64,000 bases of DNA from Halococcus agarilyticus (GTDB taxonomy: Archaea > Halobacteriota > Halobacteria > Halobacteriales > Halococcaceae): positions 174,121 to 238,120 of the forward strand of contig NZ_BAFM01000003.1 of assembly GCF_000334895.1 (NCBI RefSeq). Direction: 5' to 3'. The first letter of the stretch is position 1. The number at the start of each line of letters is the position of its first letter. Made by a program: the position numbers and the translations under genes. Positions 15,296-26,821 of the stretch are shown piece after piece. Below the pieces are notes generated by a model. The model was not told the origin of the DNA, did no database searches, and saw only the letters and a program-made list of their open reading frames with translations.

Positions 15296-17143
15296 ATGGT
15301 ACAGGTACTCTGGCTCGTCGTGGCGGCGCTCATCACGTTCAGCGTGGGATACCTCGGTTACTCGCGGTATCTCGCACGGTTCGTCGAACTCGACGACGAG
15401 CGCGAGACGCCGGCACACAAGTATCGTGACGGACAGGAGTACGTCCCCTCGCGGCGGTCGGTGCTGCTCGGCCACCACTACTCCTCGATCGCGGGCGGTG
15501 CGCCGATCGCGGGACCGATCACCGCCGCGGCGGCGTTCGGCTGGCTCCCGGCGATCCTCTGGATCGCGATCGGCAACCCACTCTTCGGGGCGGTGCACGA
15601 CTTCATGTCGCTGTCCTCCAGCATGCGTCACGAGGGCAAGTCGATCGGATACATCATCGGCGAGTACGTCGGCGAACGCGGGAAGGACATGCTGCTGTGG
15701 TTCGCCTTCCTCACGATCATCCTCGTGATCGCGGCCTTCGCCTTCCTGATCGGGAGCATCTTCGACGCGTTCCCTCAGGCCGCCACCGCGTCGGTGATCT
15801 ACATCGCGCTCGCGGTGCTCTTTGGGGTGTATCTCTACCAGTTCGATCTCCCCTTCCTTCCCGGTGCGGTCGGGTTCGTCGCGGCGGTGTTCGCCGGGGT
15901 CTGGGTCGGTCTCCAGTACCCGATCGCGCTGGCCGCGCGCGAGGAGCTCCCCGAGGGAACGATCGTGCTGTTCGGGAGCGCGCTCGACTGGCTGCCGCTC
16001 GCGGCGTCGATCAACCCGAACGTGGCGGCGTGGATCCTCGTCACCGTGCTCTACGCGTTCGCGGCGAGCGTCCTCCCGGTGTGGGTGTTGCTCCAGCCGC
16101 GTGACTTCCTGACGTCGAGCCTGCTCTACACCGGCGTCGGCGGCATGCTGCTCGCGATCGTCGTCGGGTCGCTCGTCGGCTTCACCACGGTCGACGTCGT
16201 GGTTCCCTCGGCGGGGATCGACGTCACGGTGAGTTCGCTCACGACCCAGATCGAACCGTTCACCGGACTCGTCCACTCGGATCTCGGCCCGATCTTCCCG
16301 TTCCTGTTCGTCACCATCGCCTGTGGGACGATCAGCGGCTTTCACTCGTTGGTCTCCTCGGGGACGACCGCGAAACAGCTCGACAACGAAAGCGACGCGC
16401 GACTCATCGGTTACGGCTCGATGCTCGGTGAGGGGCTGCTCGCGGTGACGGCGGTGGTCGCGGTCTCGATCATCGCCACCACCACCGAGTCGCTGAGTGC
16501 CGCGCTCGTGACCTTCCCGGCGGGCGGCGGCGCGCTGCTCACCGCTCTCGGGATCCCGATGCTCGCTGCGGCGGCCTTTATCGGCCTGGTGTTCGCGAGT
16601 TTCCTGCTGACGAGCACCGACACCGCCGCGCGGCTCGGCCGCTACATGCTCGAAGAGATCGTCGGCACGCCCGAGACGTCGACCCAGGAGATCGCGGTCA
16701 ACCGGTACGTCAGTACCGGTATCCTCTCGGTCGGTGGGTACTTCCTCGTGGCGAGCGGCACGTGGTCGAACATCTGGCCACTGTTCGGAGCCGCGAACCA
16801 GACCCTCGCCGCGCTCGCGCTGCTGGTGGCGACGGTCTGGCTCGCCAACTGGAGCGACAGCAAGCAGCTGATCAGCACGGGCGTTCCGCTCGTGTTCATG
16901 ATCGGGGTCACTATCGTCGCGCTGCTGTGGATCGGCGTGATACGCAATCCAGGGGACATCCTTGCGGGCAACTACGAGGGGACGATCGCAGCAGTTTCGC
17001 TCGCACTCCAGAGCGTGATCGCCATCGTGTTGGTGGGGCTGACGATCGGACTCCTCTATCTCGGCATCACCAACGTCCGCAACGTCCGTGGCGGTGCCGG
17101 CACTGGGGCTGTCGCCGACGGGGGTGAGCCGAGCGACGACTGA
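15296..17143 (+). CDS. cstA: CstA-family carbon starvation protein (peptide/pyruvate transporter)
   Basis: 615 aa, the size of the shorter CstA proteins, with about 15-16 membrane helices. Diagnostic stretches include VLLGHHYSSIAGGAPIAGP near the N-terminus, GNPLFGAVHDFMSLSSSMRHEG, and CGTISGFHSLVSSGTTAKQL in the middle. CstA proteins import peptides or pyruvate, often induced by carbon limitation. The C-terminal tail is cytoplasmic and acidic. Monocistronic with its own TATA box; convergent with the downstream phosphate transporter gene. Confidence 0.92.
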   Translation: MVQVLWLVVAALITFSVGYLGYSRYLARFVELDDERETPAHKYRDGQEYVPSRRSVLLGHHYSSIAGGAPIAGPITAAAAFGWLPAILWIAIGNPLFGAVHDFMSLSSSMRHEGKSIGYIIGEYVGERGKDMLLWFAFLTIILVIAAFAFLIGSIFDAFPQAATASVIYIALAVLFGVYLYQFDLPFLPGAVGFVAAVFAGVWVGLQYPIALAAREELPEGTIVLFGSALDWLPLAASINPNVAAWILVTVLYAFAASVLPVWVLLQPRDFLTSSLLYTGVGGMLLAIVVGSLVGFTTVDVVVPSAGIDVTVSSLTTQIEPFTGLVHSDLGPIFPFLFVTIACGTISGFHSLVSSGTTAKQLDNESDARLIGYGSMLGEGLLAVTAVVAVSIIATTTESLSAALVTFPAGGGALLTALGIPMLAAAAFIGLVFASFLLTSTDTAARLGRYMLEEIVGTPETSTQEIAVNRYVSTGILSVGGYFLVASGTWSNIWPLFGAANQTLAALALLVATVWLANWSDSKQLISTGVPLVFMIGVTIVALLWIGVIRNPGDILAGNYEGTIAAVSLALQSVIAIVLVGLTIGLLYLGITNVRNVRGGAGTGAVADGGEPSDD

Positions 17144-17183
17144 CGGTCGAAGCGACGACTCCCTTCTCCACGAACGGAGCGTA

Positions 17184-18404
17184 CTACGCGCCGGTCACGA
17201 TCGCGAGCAGGCGGTAGAACCCGAAGCCGACGGCGGTCGAACCGACGAGCGTCGCCAGCCACGCCGCGACCGTCACGCCGATCTTCCGACTCGATACCCC
17301 CGTGGAACCCACGACGAGGCCGCTCCCGATCACGCTCGAGATGATGATGTTGTTGAACGAGATCGGGATCCCGAGCGCGATCGCCGCCTGGGCGATGAGA
17401 AAGCCAGGGATCAGCGCGGCGATCGACCGCCGGACACCCAGCTGCGAGTACTCGCGCGAGACCGCCTGGAGGAGGCGTGGCGACCCCATCCACGCCCCGA
17501 GCAGGATCCCGGTCGCGCCGAGGCCGAGCAGGAAGATCCCCGGGGTGCCGAGCGAGTCGAACAGGGGTTCGAGCGGGCCGGTCGCGAGCCCGACCTGGCT
17601 CCCGCCGCTCGAAAACGCCACGATCGCGCCGAGCCCGATCAGGAACTGTCGGATGCCGGCATCGACCGACCGTCGCATCTGCCGGCGGACGGCGAGGAAG
17701 ACCAGCGCGCCGAACACGAGGCTCGCGACCAGGCCCACGAGGTCGTACGTCCCGACGAGGTCGATCCCGCCGCCCGTCTGCCGAGAGACGAACCCCGCGA
17801 GCGTGCCCTGGCCGTCGGGGGCGGGGAAGATCGCGAGCCGGACGTTCGCGAGCACGACCCCGACGATCCCGGCGAGCGCCGACACCCCGATCTCCTCGGG
17901 CACGTCGTCACGGCGCAGCAGGGTCGCGGTCCCGTAGGCGATCGAGGCCGAGACGAACGGCACCGCGATCCAGAACGTCCCGAGGCGCTGGTAGGTGCCG
18001 AAGGCGGGGTCGCCGCCGAGCCCCAGCCCCGCGCCGACGATCGCGCCGGTCGTGGCGAACGCCGCCGGGATCGGGTAGCCGGTCTGGACGCCGACCGCGA
18101 TGAACGCCGCCGCGGTGAGGAGGCCGGCGGCGGCCGCGAGCGGCGTGATCGAGACGCCGTTGATGAGGTCCTGACCGACCGTCTCGGAGATGCTCCCACC
18201 CTGAGCGACCGCGCCGAGCGCGGCGAACACACCGATGAAGAAGGCCGCACGCATCGTCGGGAGCGCGTTCGCGCCGACCGCGGGGGCGAAGGGTGGCGAG
18301 TTCGACGACGCACCGAGCGCCCACGCCATCCCGAGACTCGCGATCACCGCCACGACCACCACGAGCAGCGGTGCGGAGGTCTGCAGCACGGGGGCGAACA
18401 CCAC
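17184..18404 (-). CDS. PiT-family inorganic phosphate transporter
   Basis: 406 aa with about ten or more membrane helices. The two inverted PiT signature halves are visible: MAWALGASSNSPPFAPAVGA near the N-terminus, and IALGIPISFNNIIISSVIGS near the C-terminus, where bacterial PiT proteins have GAN(D/N)-type motifs. It imports phosphate using a cation gradient. The start is a GTG: an in-frame stop lies a few codons upstream and no ATG precedes the first helix. Single gene, separated by 195 bp from hisI. Confidence 0.88.
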   Translation of the reverse strand: MVFAPVLQTSAPLLVVVVAVIASLGMAWALGASSNSPPFAPAVGANALPTMRAAFFIGVFAALGAVAQGGSISETVGQDLINGVSITPLAAAAGLLTAAAFIAVGVQTGYPIPAAFATTGAIVGAGLGLGGDPAFGTYQRLGTFWIAVPFVSASIAYGTATLLRRDDVPEEIGVSALAGIVGVVLANVRLAIFPAPDGQGTLAGFVSRQTGGGIDLVGTYDLVGLVASLVFGALVFLAVRRQMRRSVDAGIRQFLIGLGAIVAFSSGGSQVGLATGPLEPLFDSLGTPGIFLLGLGATGILLGAWMGSPRLLQAVSREYSQLGVRRSIAALIPGFLIAQAAIALGIPISFNNIIISSVIGSGLVVGSTGVSSRKIGVTVAAWLATLVGSTAVGFGFYRLLAIVTGA

Positions 18405-18599
18405 TACCGCTCACCCCGGTGGTGATCGTCGTCGAGCGGCGCGACCAACCGGTCATCGTACGACCGTTCCATGATTGTGAACGATGTGCATGCCGAACGA
18501 AAGAACTGTCGCTTGCGGCTGGCGACCGATCGACGCAGTCGCCGTCGCGCTCGGCGTTCGACACAAAAAGCCTATGGACGCGAGGCGGCCATCTCCGCT

Positions 18600-18983
18600 A
18601 TGAGTCGGACGGATTCGGCCGCCGCCCCCGAACTCGATTTCGGTGCAGACGGGTTGGTTCCGGTCGTTGCCCAGGACAGCGACAGCCGCGAGATCCTGAT
18701 GCTGGCCTACGCCTCCCCCGAAGCGGTCGAACGCACCCGCGAGACCGGGCTGGCCCACTACTACTCGCGCAGCCGCGAGGAGCTCTGGCAGAAAGGTGCG
18801 ACCAGCGGTCACGTCCAGAACGTCACGGAAGTGCGGGTCGACTGCGACGGCGACGCGCTGCTCTACCTCGTCGAACAGGAGGGTGGAGCCTGCCATACCG
18901 GCCACCGGAGCTGTTTCTACCGCACGCTCGACGGCGAGCACGTCGGCGACCGTGTGTTCGATCCCGACGACGTCTATGAGTGA
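18600..18983 (+). CDS. hisI: Phosphoribosyl-AMP cyclohydrolase
   Basis: 127 aa, typical of stand-alone archaeal HisI without the HisE domain. Motifs: [53 protein letters not shown] and [13 protein letters not shown], which supply the metal-binding Asp and Cys residues. It opens the ring of PR-AMP in the third step of histidine synthesis. The ATG at 18600 is chosen because upstream codons are arginine-rich and non-conserved. Its last 8 bp overlap the next gene. Confidence 0.95.
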   Translation: MSRTDSAAAPELDFGADGLVPVVAQDSDSREILMLAYASPEAVERTRETGLAHYYSRSREELWQKGATSGHVQNVTEVRVDCDGDALLYLVEQEGGACHTGHRSCFYRTLDGEHVGDRVFDPDDVYE

Positions 18984-20109
18984 GACCGTCGCCGCATCCG
19001 ACGACGTGGTCGCCGATCTCGAAGCCGCCCACGCGGCCTACGAAGAGACCGCCGACCACATCACAGACCACGGCGAGAGCGAGGTCCGAGCGGTCGCGGC
19101 GGCCCACGACCGGGCGACGACGTTGCTCGATCGGTACGACGGTCGCGCCACCGGAACGGGCGACTTCGAGGCGTTCATCGAGTTCCAGGAAGCCTACGAG
19201 TCGTTCGTCGACGACCTCGACGACGATCTCCCACACCGCGACGCGTTCGAGACGACCGCCGAGCGCTTCGACAAGCGCCGGCTCTCCGAGAGCGATTTCG
19301 CGGCCGCCCGCGAGACGCTCGCGCCCGCCGGCGATCTCGCGGACCTGCTCGCCGAGCGCGACGCACGCGCCGAGACATACCGCGACGCCCGCCGGGCGGT
19401 CGACGACCGGCTCGCGACGCTCGACGACCGTCTCGACGAACTGGAACGCATCCACAAACTCGGCGACGCCGATCTCGACGCGCCCGTGGCCGATCTTCGC
19501 GAGCCGATCGCCGCGTACGACGACCGCGTCGCCGAGGCGTTCGCGACGTTCGAGCGCGAGGCGAGCGCGCGCGAGTTCCTCGGACTGATCGCCACGACCG
19601 AACGGTATCCTCTCGTGGCGTTCGCTTCGCCGCCCGCGGAGCTCCGCGAGTACGTCGAAACCACTGCGGTGGGAAGCGAACCCGTTCCGACGCTGATCGA
19701 GTACGCCGATTACTCCCCCTCGAAGCTCGCGCACTACGTCGACGATCCGCAGGAGCTCAAACGTCACGTCGCCGTCCACCGGAGCTACCTCGAACGCATC
19801 GACAGCGAGCCGCTCGAAATCGGGTGGCCGCCGCCGTCAGCCGACGACCTCCGGTGGCGGGCCCGCGAGCTCGTCGCGGTCGTCGGTCGGTTCGCCGGCG
19901 AGGAGACGGTCGCGGCGCTCCGCGAGATACGGACGCTCGCGCGCGAAGACCGATACGAACGCCTCCGCAACGCCGCGCGGGCGCGCGCCGAACTCACGGC
20001 CGACGAGCGCGAGCGGCTGTCGAGCGGCGCGCTCGATCGCGAACTCGACGAGGCGCGTGCGGAACGCGACCGGCTCGCCGCGGCGCTCGACGACCATCCA
20101 CCGCTCTGA
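18976..20109 (+). CDS. Haloarchaeal coiled-coil protein (DUF7118-like)
   Basis: 377 aa, strongly acidic and almost entirely helical, with long heptad-like stretches (about residues 110-180 and 310-377). Conserved-looking segments are [23 protein letters not shown] and [34 protein letters not shown]. It resembles haloarchaeal DUF7118 proteins and overlaps hisI by 8 bp, so the two are co-translated. It carries no catalytic motif I can name. A structural or chromosome-associated role would be speculation. Confidence 0.78.
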   Translation: MSETVAASDDVVADLEAAHAAYEETADHITDHGESEVRAVAAAHDRATTLLDRYDGRATGTGDFEAFIEFQEAYESFVDDLDDDLPHRDAFETTAERFDKRRLSESDFAAARETLAPAGDLADLLAERDARAETYRDARRAVDDRLATLDDRLDELERIHKLGDADLDAPVADLREPIAAYDDRVAEAFATFEREASAREFLGLIATTERYPLVAFASPPAELREYVETTAVGSEPVPTLIEYADYSPSKLAHYVDDPQELKRHVAVHRSYLERIDSEPLEIGWPPPSADDLRWRARELVAVVGRFAGEETVAALREIRTLAREDRYERLRNAARARAELTADERERLSSGALDRELDEARAERDRLAAALDDHPPL

Positions 20110-20148
20110 CGCGCGATTCGTCTTTTGACGCGACAGCTCGACAAAGGA

Positions 20149-21513
20149 TTACGCGTCGGCCAGTGCGGCGTCGAGCGCCGTTTCGAGATCGTCGGCGAGC
20201 TCGTGTGCGCGGTCGGCCTCGCGCGCCTCGGCGTAGATCCGCACGACCGGCTCGGTGCCGCTCTCGCGGGCGAGCACCCACGCGTCGCCGAAGTCGAGGC
20301 GGTAGCCGTCGGTCGTATCGAGATCGCCGGAGTTCGCTTCGGCGTGGCGAGCGACCGCGGCGAGCAGCGCCTCGCGCTCGGCGTCCGATCCGTAGCCGAC
20401 CGTGGTCCGAACGTTGTGGTAGCCGCCGACGTCGGCGACCACCTCGCTCGCCGGTCGCTCGGCGATGAGTTCGAGGAAGCGGGCGGCGGTGTATGCGCCG
20501 TCGCGGGCGAGTCGGTATGCTGGGAAGAGCACGCCGCCGTTGCCCTCGCCCGCGACCGGTACCGACTGCCCCTCGCTTTCGAGATCGCGCACCCGAGAGA
20601 TGATCTGCGTGCTCCCGACCGGGGTGCGTTCGAGCGTCGCGCCCGCCTTATCGGCCACGTCGACGAGGCGCTGGGAGGCCGTGACCGCCGAGACGGTCGT
20701 GGCGTCGCTGTCGAGCACGCCGGCGGCGAGCACCGCGAACGTGGCGTCGCCCTCGACGTACTCGCCGTGCTCGTCGAAGAAGATCGCCCGATCGGCGTCG
20801 CCGTCGTGGGCGATCCCCACGTCGGCGTCGGCGGCGCGCACCAGGCGACCGAGGCCGGCGAGGTTCTCGGGCACCGGCTCGGGGTCTCGGCCCGGGAACC
20901 GGCTGTCGGGCTGGGCGTTCACCGTGACGACCGAACACCCGAGCTCGCGGAAGATCGCAGGGCTGGTCAGCGCGCCAGCGCCGTGGCCCGGATCGAGCGC
21001 CACCGTCAGGTCCGCGCCCGCGATCCGGCCGCGGTCGACGGCGTCCACCACTTCCTCGATGTAGGACTCCCGATATCCATCTACCGTTCGCGCGTCGCCG
21101 GTCCCGTCCCACCGTGCGCGGGCGAACCCGTCCTCGTCGAGCGCCGTCTCGACGCGCTCTAACTCCTCGACCGGGAGTTCGATCCCGTCCTCGCCGACGA
21201 GTTTGATCCCGTTGTACTCCGCCGGGTTGTGCGAGGCGGTGATCATCACCGCCGGGACGACTTCGTCCTCGGCGTACAGCTGGACCGCCGGCGTCGGGAG
21301 CACACCCAGCCGATCGACGTCACAGCCGACGCTCTGTAACCCGCTCACGACGGCGTTCGCGAACATCTCGCCGGTCGCGCGCGTATCGCGACCCACCGCG
21401 ACTCGCTCACCGCCGACGACCGTGCCGACCGCCATTCCCACCCGGAGACAGAACTCCGGCGTCACCGTCTCGTTCGCGACCCCGCGGATCCCACTCGACC
21501 CGAACAGTTCCAT
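20149..21513 (-). CDS. glmM: Phosphoglucosamine mutase / phosphohexomutase
   Basis: 454 aa with all four domains of the alpha-D-phosphohexomutase superfamily. The phosphoserine motif ITASHNP (catalytic S94), the metal loop DGDADR (237-242), the sugar-binding EGNGG (about 318) and the C-terminal phosphate loop ESGTEPVVRIYAEA are all present. The N-terminus MELFGSSGIRG fits the archaeal GlmM type; phosphomannomutase activity is also possible. It would supply GlcN-1-P for UDP-GlcNAc, for which a GlmU-like enzyme is encoded at 54240. Separated from gyrA by a dispersed repeat. Confidence 0.88.
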   Translation of the reverse strand: MELFGSSGIRGVANETVTPEFCLRVGMAVGTVVGGERVAVGRDTRATGEMFANAVVSGLQSVGCDVDRLGVLPTPAVQLYAEDEVVPAVMITASHNPAEYNGIKLVGEDGIELPVEELERVETALDEDGFARARWDGTGDARTVDGYRESYIEEVVDAVDRGRIAGADLTVALDPGHGAGALTSPAIFRELGCSVVTVNAQPDSRFPGRDPEPVPENLAGLGRLVRAADADVGIAHDGDADRAIFFDEHGEYVEGDATFAVLAAGVLDSDATTVSAVTASQRLVDVADKAGATLERTPVGSTQIISRVRDLESEGQSVPVAGEGNGGVLFPAYRLARDGAYTAARFLELIAERPASEVVADVGGYHNVRTTVGYGSDAEREALLAAVARHAEANSGDLDTTDGYRLDFGDAWVLARESGTEPVVRIYAEAREADRAHELADDLETALDAALADA

Positions 21514-21556
21514 TCGGTCGGCGTTCCGGACCCGAGTTACAAATCGCTTCCGGACC

Positions 21557-21858
21557 CCACCTTTTTACTGCGGGGGGATCGCGCTCGCTGCGCTCGCGCG
21601 ACCCCCCCACTTGCAAAAATGTGGATCAAAAACCTCCGCTCGCTCCCTGCGGTCGCTCGCGGTAGAACTACTGGCGACTACCGCAAACCGCTCCGCCACC
21701 GCACAGCACCGCCCGAGCCCTCGACACTCCCTCCGGTCGTGCCTCGCCCTCGATCCGCCAGGAGAGCAACGCTCTCCTGAGCCCTGTGGTCGCGGAGCGA
21801 CCGCAGGACGCCAGGTCCGCACCACAGCCGCCTGACGGCGCAGCCACTCACGCCGCCC
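21557..21858 (-). repeat. Dispersed intergenic element, family A, copy A3 (inverted)
   Basis: About 302 bp in the 395-bp gap between glmM and gyrA. On the minus strand it has the same ordered blocks as A1 and A2: GGATCGAGGGCGAG (21743-21756), GAGGGCTCGGGCGGT (21708-21722), TACCGCGAGCGACCGCAGGG, a TTTTTGATCCACATTTTTGC block, and the end AGTAAAAAGGTGG (21557-21569). It also carries extra hairpins such as GGAGAGC-GTT-GCTCTCC that are absent from the other copies. No gene is seen in the rest of the gap. Confidence 0.65.
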
Positions 21859-21908
21859 ATCGAGACACGAAAAACCGCTGCTTGGCGGATCGGGAACCCG
21901 TCAGGTGA

Positions 21909-24362
21909 TCAGTCGCTGCCGGAGAGAACGTCCACGCAGGCCACGTGGTCGCCGTCGTCGAGCTTCATGACTGTGACGCCCATCGTGTTCCGGCCCACGG
22001 TCGAGATGTCGCCGACCCTCGTGCGCATGATCTGGCCGCCCTCGCTCATCACCACGAGATCGTCGTCGGCCGTCGCGGCCTCGATCGCCGTCACACGGCC
22101 GTTCCGATCGTTGGTCTTGATGTCCTTCAGCCCCTTGCCGTAGCGTGACTGGGTGCGGTACTCGCCCATCGGCGTTCGCTTGCCGTAGCCGTTCTCGGTG
22201 ACGGTCAGCAGGTCGGCGTCGTCGCTCGCGGCGACCACGCCCACGGCCGCGTCGTCGCCCGTGAGCTTGATCGCGTTCACGCCGCGCGCGCTCCGGCCCA
22301 TCTCCCTCGCTTCTCCCTTCGGGAACCTGATCGCCATCCCCTGCCGGGTGGCGATCAGGAGATCGTCGTCGTCGCCGTTCTTCGCGGTGACCTCGACGTC
22401 GACGAGTTCGTCGCCCTCCTCCAACCGGGTGGCGATCAGCCCGTTCGAGTGGATGTTGTCGAAGTCGGTCGCGCAGGTGCGTTTGACGTAGCCCTCGCGC
22501 GTGACCATCGTGAGGCACTCCTCCGCGCCGAGGTCGTCGGTCGCCACCACCGCGGTGATGTCCTCGCCGTCGTCGAGATCGACGAGGTTGATCGCCGACT
22601 TCCCGCGGGCGGTCCGGCCCATCTCGGGCACCTCGTACACCTTCAGCCGGTAGACGTACCCCTGGTTGGTGAACGCGAGCAGGTAGTCGTGGGTGTTCGC
22701 CCGGAACACCGTCGAGACCCGATCGCCCTCCTTCAGCTTCGTCCCGATGATCCCCTTCCCGCCCCGGCCCTGGGCGTCGAACTCGCTCGCGGGCATCCGC
22801 TTGATGTAGTCGTTCTCGGTCATCACCACGATGACCTCCTCGTCGGGGATGAGGTCCTCGCGGGTCACGGTCCCGTAGTCCTCGACGATCCGGGTCCGGC
22901 GGTCGTCGGCGTATTCGTCTCGGACCTCGCGGAGCTCCTCGGTGATGACCCGATCGAGCTCGGCGTCGCTCGCGAGAATCGTTTCGAGGCGCTCGATCTC
23001 GGCCTCGACGGCCTCGTGCTCGTCCTCGATCTCCTCGGCTTCGAGCGCGGTCAGACTCCCCAACTGCATCCGCACGATGTGGTCGGCCTGGCGCTCGGAG
23101 AACTGGTAGGCCTCGCGGAGCGCCGCCTTCGCCGCGTCGCGGTCCTCGGCGTCACGGATTCGTTCGACGACGTCCTCGGCGTGTTCGAGCGCGGTCAGCC
23201 GCCCCTCCAGGATGTGGGCGCGCTCCTCGGCCTCATTGAGATCGTGTTCGGAGCGTCGCCGGACGACCTCACGGCGGTGGTCGAGGTAGTGGCCGAGGAG
23301 TTCCTTCAGGTCGAGCACCTGGGGCTCGCCGTCGACCAGCGCGAGGTTGATGACGCCGAAGGTCTTTTCGAGGCAGTGTTCGAGCAGCTGGTTTTCGACG
23401 ACATCGGTCAGTGCGCCCCGCTTGAGTTCGACCACGATCCGGATGCCATCCCGGTCGGATTCGTCGCGAAGGTCCGAGACTCCTTCGAGCGTGCCGTCGT
23501 TGACGAGATCGGCGACGTGCTCGACGAGCTTGGCCTTGTTCTGCTGGTAGGGGAGTTCGGTGATGACGATCCGCTCCCGATCTCCCATCTCCTCGATCTC
23601 GTAGCTCGCGCGCATTCGAACCCGGCCGCGACCGGTGGTGTACGCCGAGTGGATCGCCTCGCGCCCGACGATTTCGGCACCGGTCGGGAAGTCCGGGCCC
23701 TTGACGTACTCCATCAGGTCCTCGACCTCGCAGTCGGGGTTCTCGATGAGATGGATCGTGGCGTCGATCACCTCGCCCAGATTGTGCGGTGGGACGTTCG
23801 TGCTCATTCCGACGGCGATGCCCGACGAGCCGTTGACGAGGAGGTTCGGGTACGCGGCGGGGAGGACGCCTGGCTCTTCGAGGCGGTCGTCGTAGTTCGA
23901 CTGGAAGTCGACGGTGTCCTTGCCGAGGTCCGCGAGCAGTTCCTCCGAAATCGGACTCATCCGGGCCTCGGTGTATCGCATCGCGGCGGGCGGATCGCCG
24001 TCGACGGAGCCGAAGTTGCCCTGGCCATCGACCAGGGGCGCGCGCATCGAGAAGTCCTGGGCCATCCGCGCGAGCGCGTCGTAGATCGCGCTGTCGCCGT
24101 GGGGGTGGTAGTCGCCCATCGTGTCGCCGACGACGGAGGAGGACTTCCGGTGGCCGGAGCCGCTGGTGACGCCCTCCTCGTGCATCGCGTAGAGGATGCG
24201 CCGGTGGACGGGTTTGAGGCCGTCGCGGACGTCCGGGAGCGCGCGTCCGGCGATGACGCTCATCGCGTAGTCGATGTACGACTGTTCCATCTCGTCCTCG
24301 ATCCGGACGGCCTCGATGTCCGCGGCTGCGTCCGGATTGGATTGGGGGATGTCTGAGCTCAT
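21909..24362 (-). CDS. gyrA: DNA gyrase subunit A
   Basis: 817 aa. The catalytic tyrosine is Y130 in [10 protein letters not shown]. The quinolone-determining loop [13 protein letters not shown] retains Ser91 and Asp95 at the positions of E. coli Ser83 and Asp87, the susceptible-type residues. The GyrA box QGRGGKG near residue 532 shows a true DNA-wrapping gyrase rather than Topo IV, followed by the six-bladed C-terminal propeller. With GyrB it introduces negative supercoils. It lies downstream of gyrB on the same strand, but a 331-bp gap filled by repeat A2 separates them; inverted repeat A3 lies on its other side. Confidence 0.98.
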   Translation of the reverse strand: MSSDIPQSNPDAAADIEAVRIEDEMEQSYIDYAMSVIAGRALPDVRDGLKPVHRRILYAMHEEGVTSGSGHRKSSSVVGDTMGDYHPHGDSAIYDALARMAQDFSMRAPLVDGQGNFGSVDGDPPAAMRYTEARMSPISEELLADLGKDTVDFQSNYDDRLEEPGVLPAAYPNLLVNGSSGIAVGMSTNVPPHNLGEVIDATIHLIENPDCEVEDLMEYVKGPDFPTGAEIVGREAIHSAYTTGRGRVRMRASYEIEEMGDRERIVITELPYQQNKAKLVEHVADLVNDGTLEGVSDLRDESDRDGIRIVVELKRGALTDVVENQLLEHCLEKTFGVINLALVDGEPQVLDLKELLGHYLDHRREVVRRRSEHDLNEAEERAHILEGRLTALEHAEDVVERIRDAEDRDAAKAALREAYQFSERQADHIVRMQLGSLTALEAEEIEDEHEAVEAEIERLETILASDAELDRVITEELREVRDEYADDRRTRIVEDYGTVTREDLIPDEEVIVVMTENDYIKRMPASEFDAQGRGGKGIIGTKLKEGDRVSTVFRANTHDYLLAFTNQGYVYRLKVYEVPEMGRTARGKSAINLVDLDDGEDITAVVATDDLGAEECLTMVTREGYVKRTCATDFDNIHSNGLIATRLEEGDELVDVEVTAKNGDDDDLLIATRQGMAIRFPKGEAREMGRSARGVNAIKLTGDDAAVGVVAASDDADLLTVTENGYGKRTPMGEYRTQSRYGKGLKDIKTNDRNGRVTAIEAATADDDLVVMSEGGQIMRTRVGDISTVGRNTMGVTVMKLDDGDHVACVDVLSGSD

Positions 24363-24393
24363 GAGTCAGTTTTCAGGGGAAGTTTCGAAACGG

Positions 24394-24693
24394 GTGGTTG
24401 TGGCGAGCCAGCCGCCGCGCGGCGGCGTGGCGGTCGCGGTGCGGGCCTGGCGGATGAAGGGCGAGGCGCGCGAACGAGGCCAGAGGCCGAGTGAGTAGCG
24501 ACCGAAGGGAGCGCGCGGCGAGGGCTTCGGCGGTGCTGTGCGGTTGCGGAAAGCGCCAGCAGCCCTACCGCGAGCGACCGCAGGGAGCGAGCGGGCCAAG
24601 GACCGACCGTAGGGAGGGACGCAGGCTTTTTCCCCAAGTTTTTGCCAGCGAAGGAGCGAGCGCTAGCGAGCGACTGAGCGCAGCAAAAAGTGG
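24394..24693 (+). repeat. Dispersed intergenic element, family A, copy A2
   Basis: About 300 bp filling the gyrB-gyrA gap. Shared blocks are GGATGAAGGGCGAG (24452-24465), GAGGGCTTCGGCGGT (24520-24534), GGTTGCGGAAAGC, TACCGCGAGCGACCGCAGGG, a T-rich block near 24632 and the 3' end GCAGCAAAAAGTGG (24680-24693), which reaches the last base of gyrB's stop region. Same orientation as A1 and inverted relative to A3. No gene is seen in this interval. Confidence 0.65.
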
Positions 24694-26694
<2,001 letters not shown>

Positions 26695-26788
26695 TCACTC
26701 GGTTTTCGCCGCTCGATAGTGCGATGTGGCCCCCGGCGACACTACCGAGCGGGGACGGATACTTTCACTTCCGGGGAGCTATCGCGGG

Positions 26789-26797
26789 GTTTTACCT
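26789..26797 (+). promoter_or_regulatory. TATA-like box of top6B
   Basis: GGTTTTACC lies about 29 nt before the top6B ATG (26822). A GAGGT stretch directly before the ATG could assist translation. Confidence 0.4.
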
Positions 26798-26821
26798 CGC
26801 CCGGCCCGCAGAAGAGGTACA

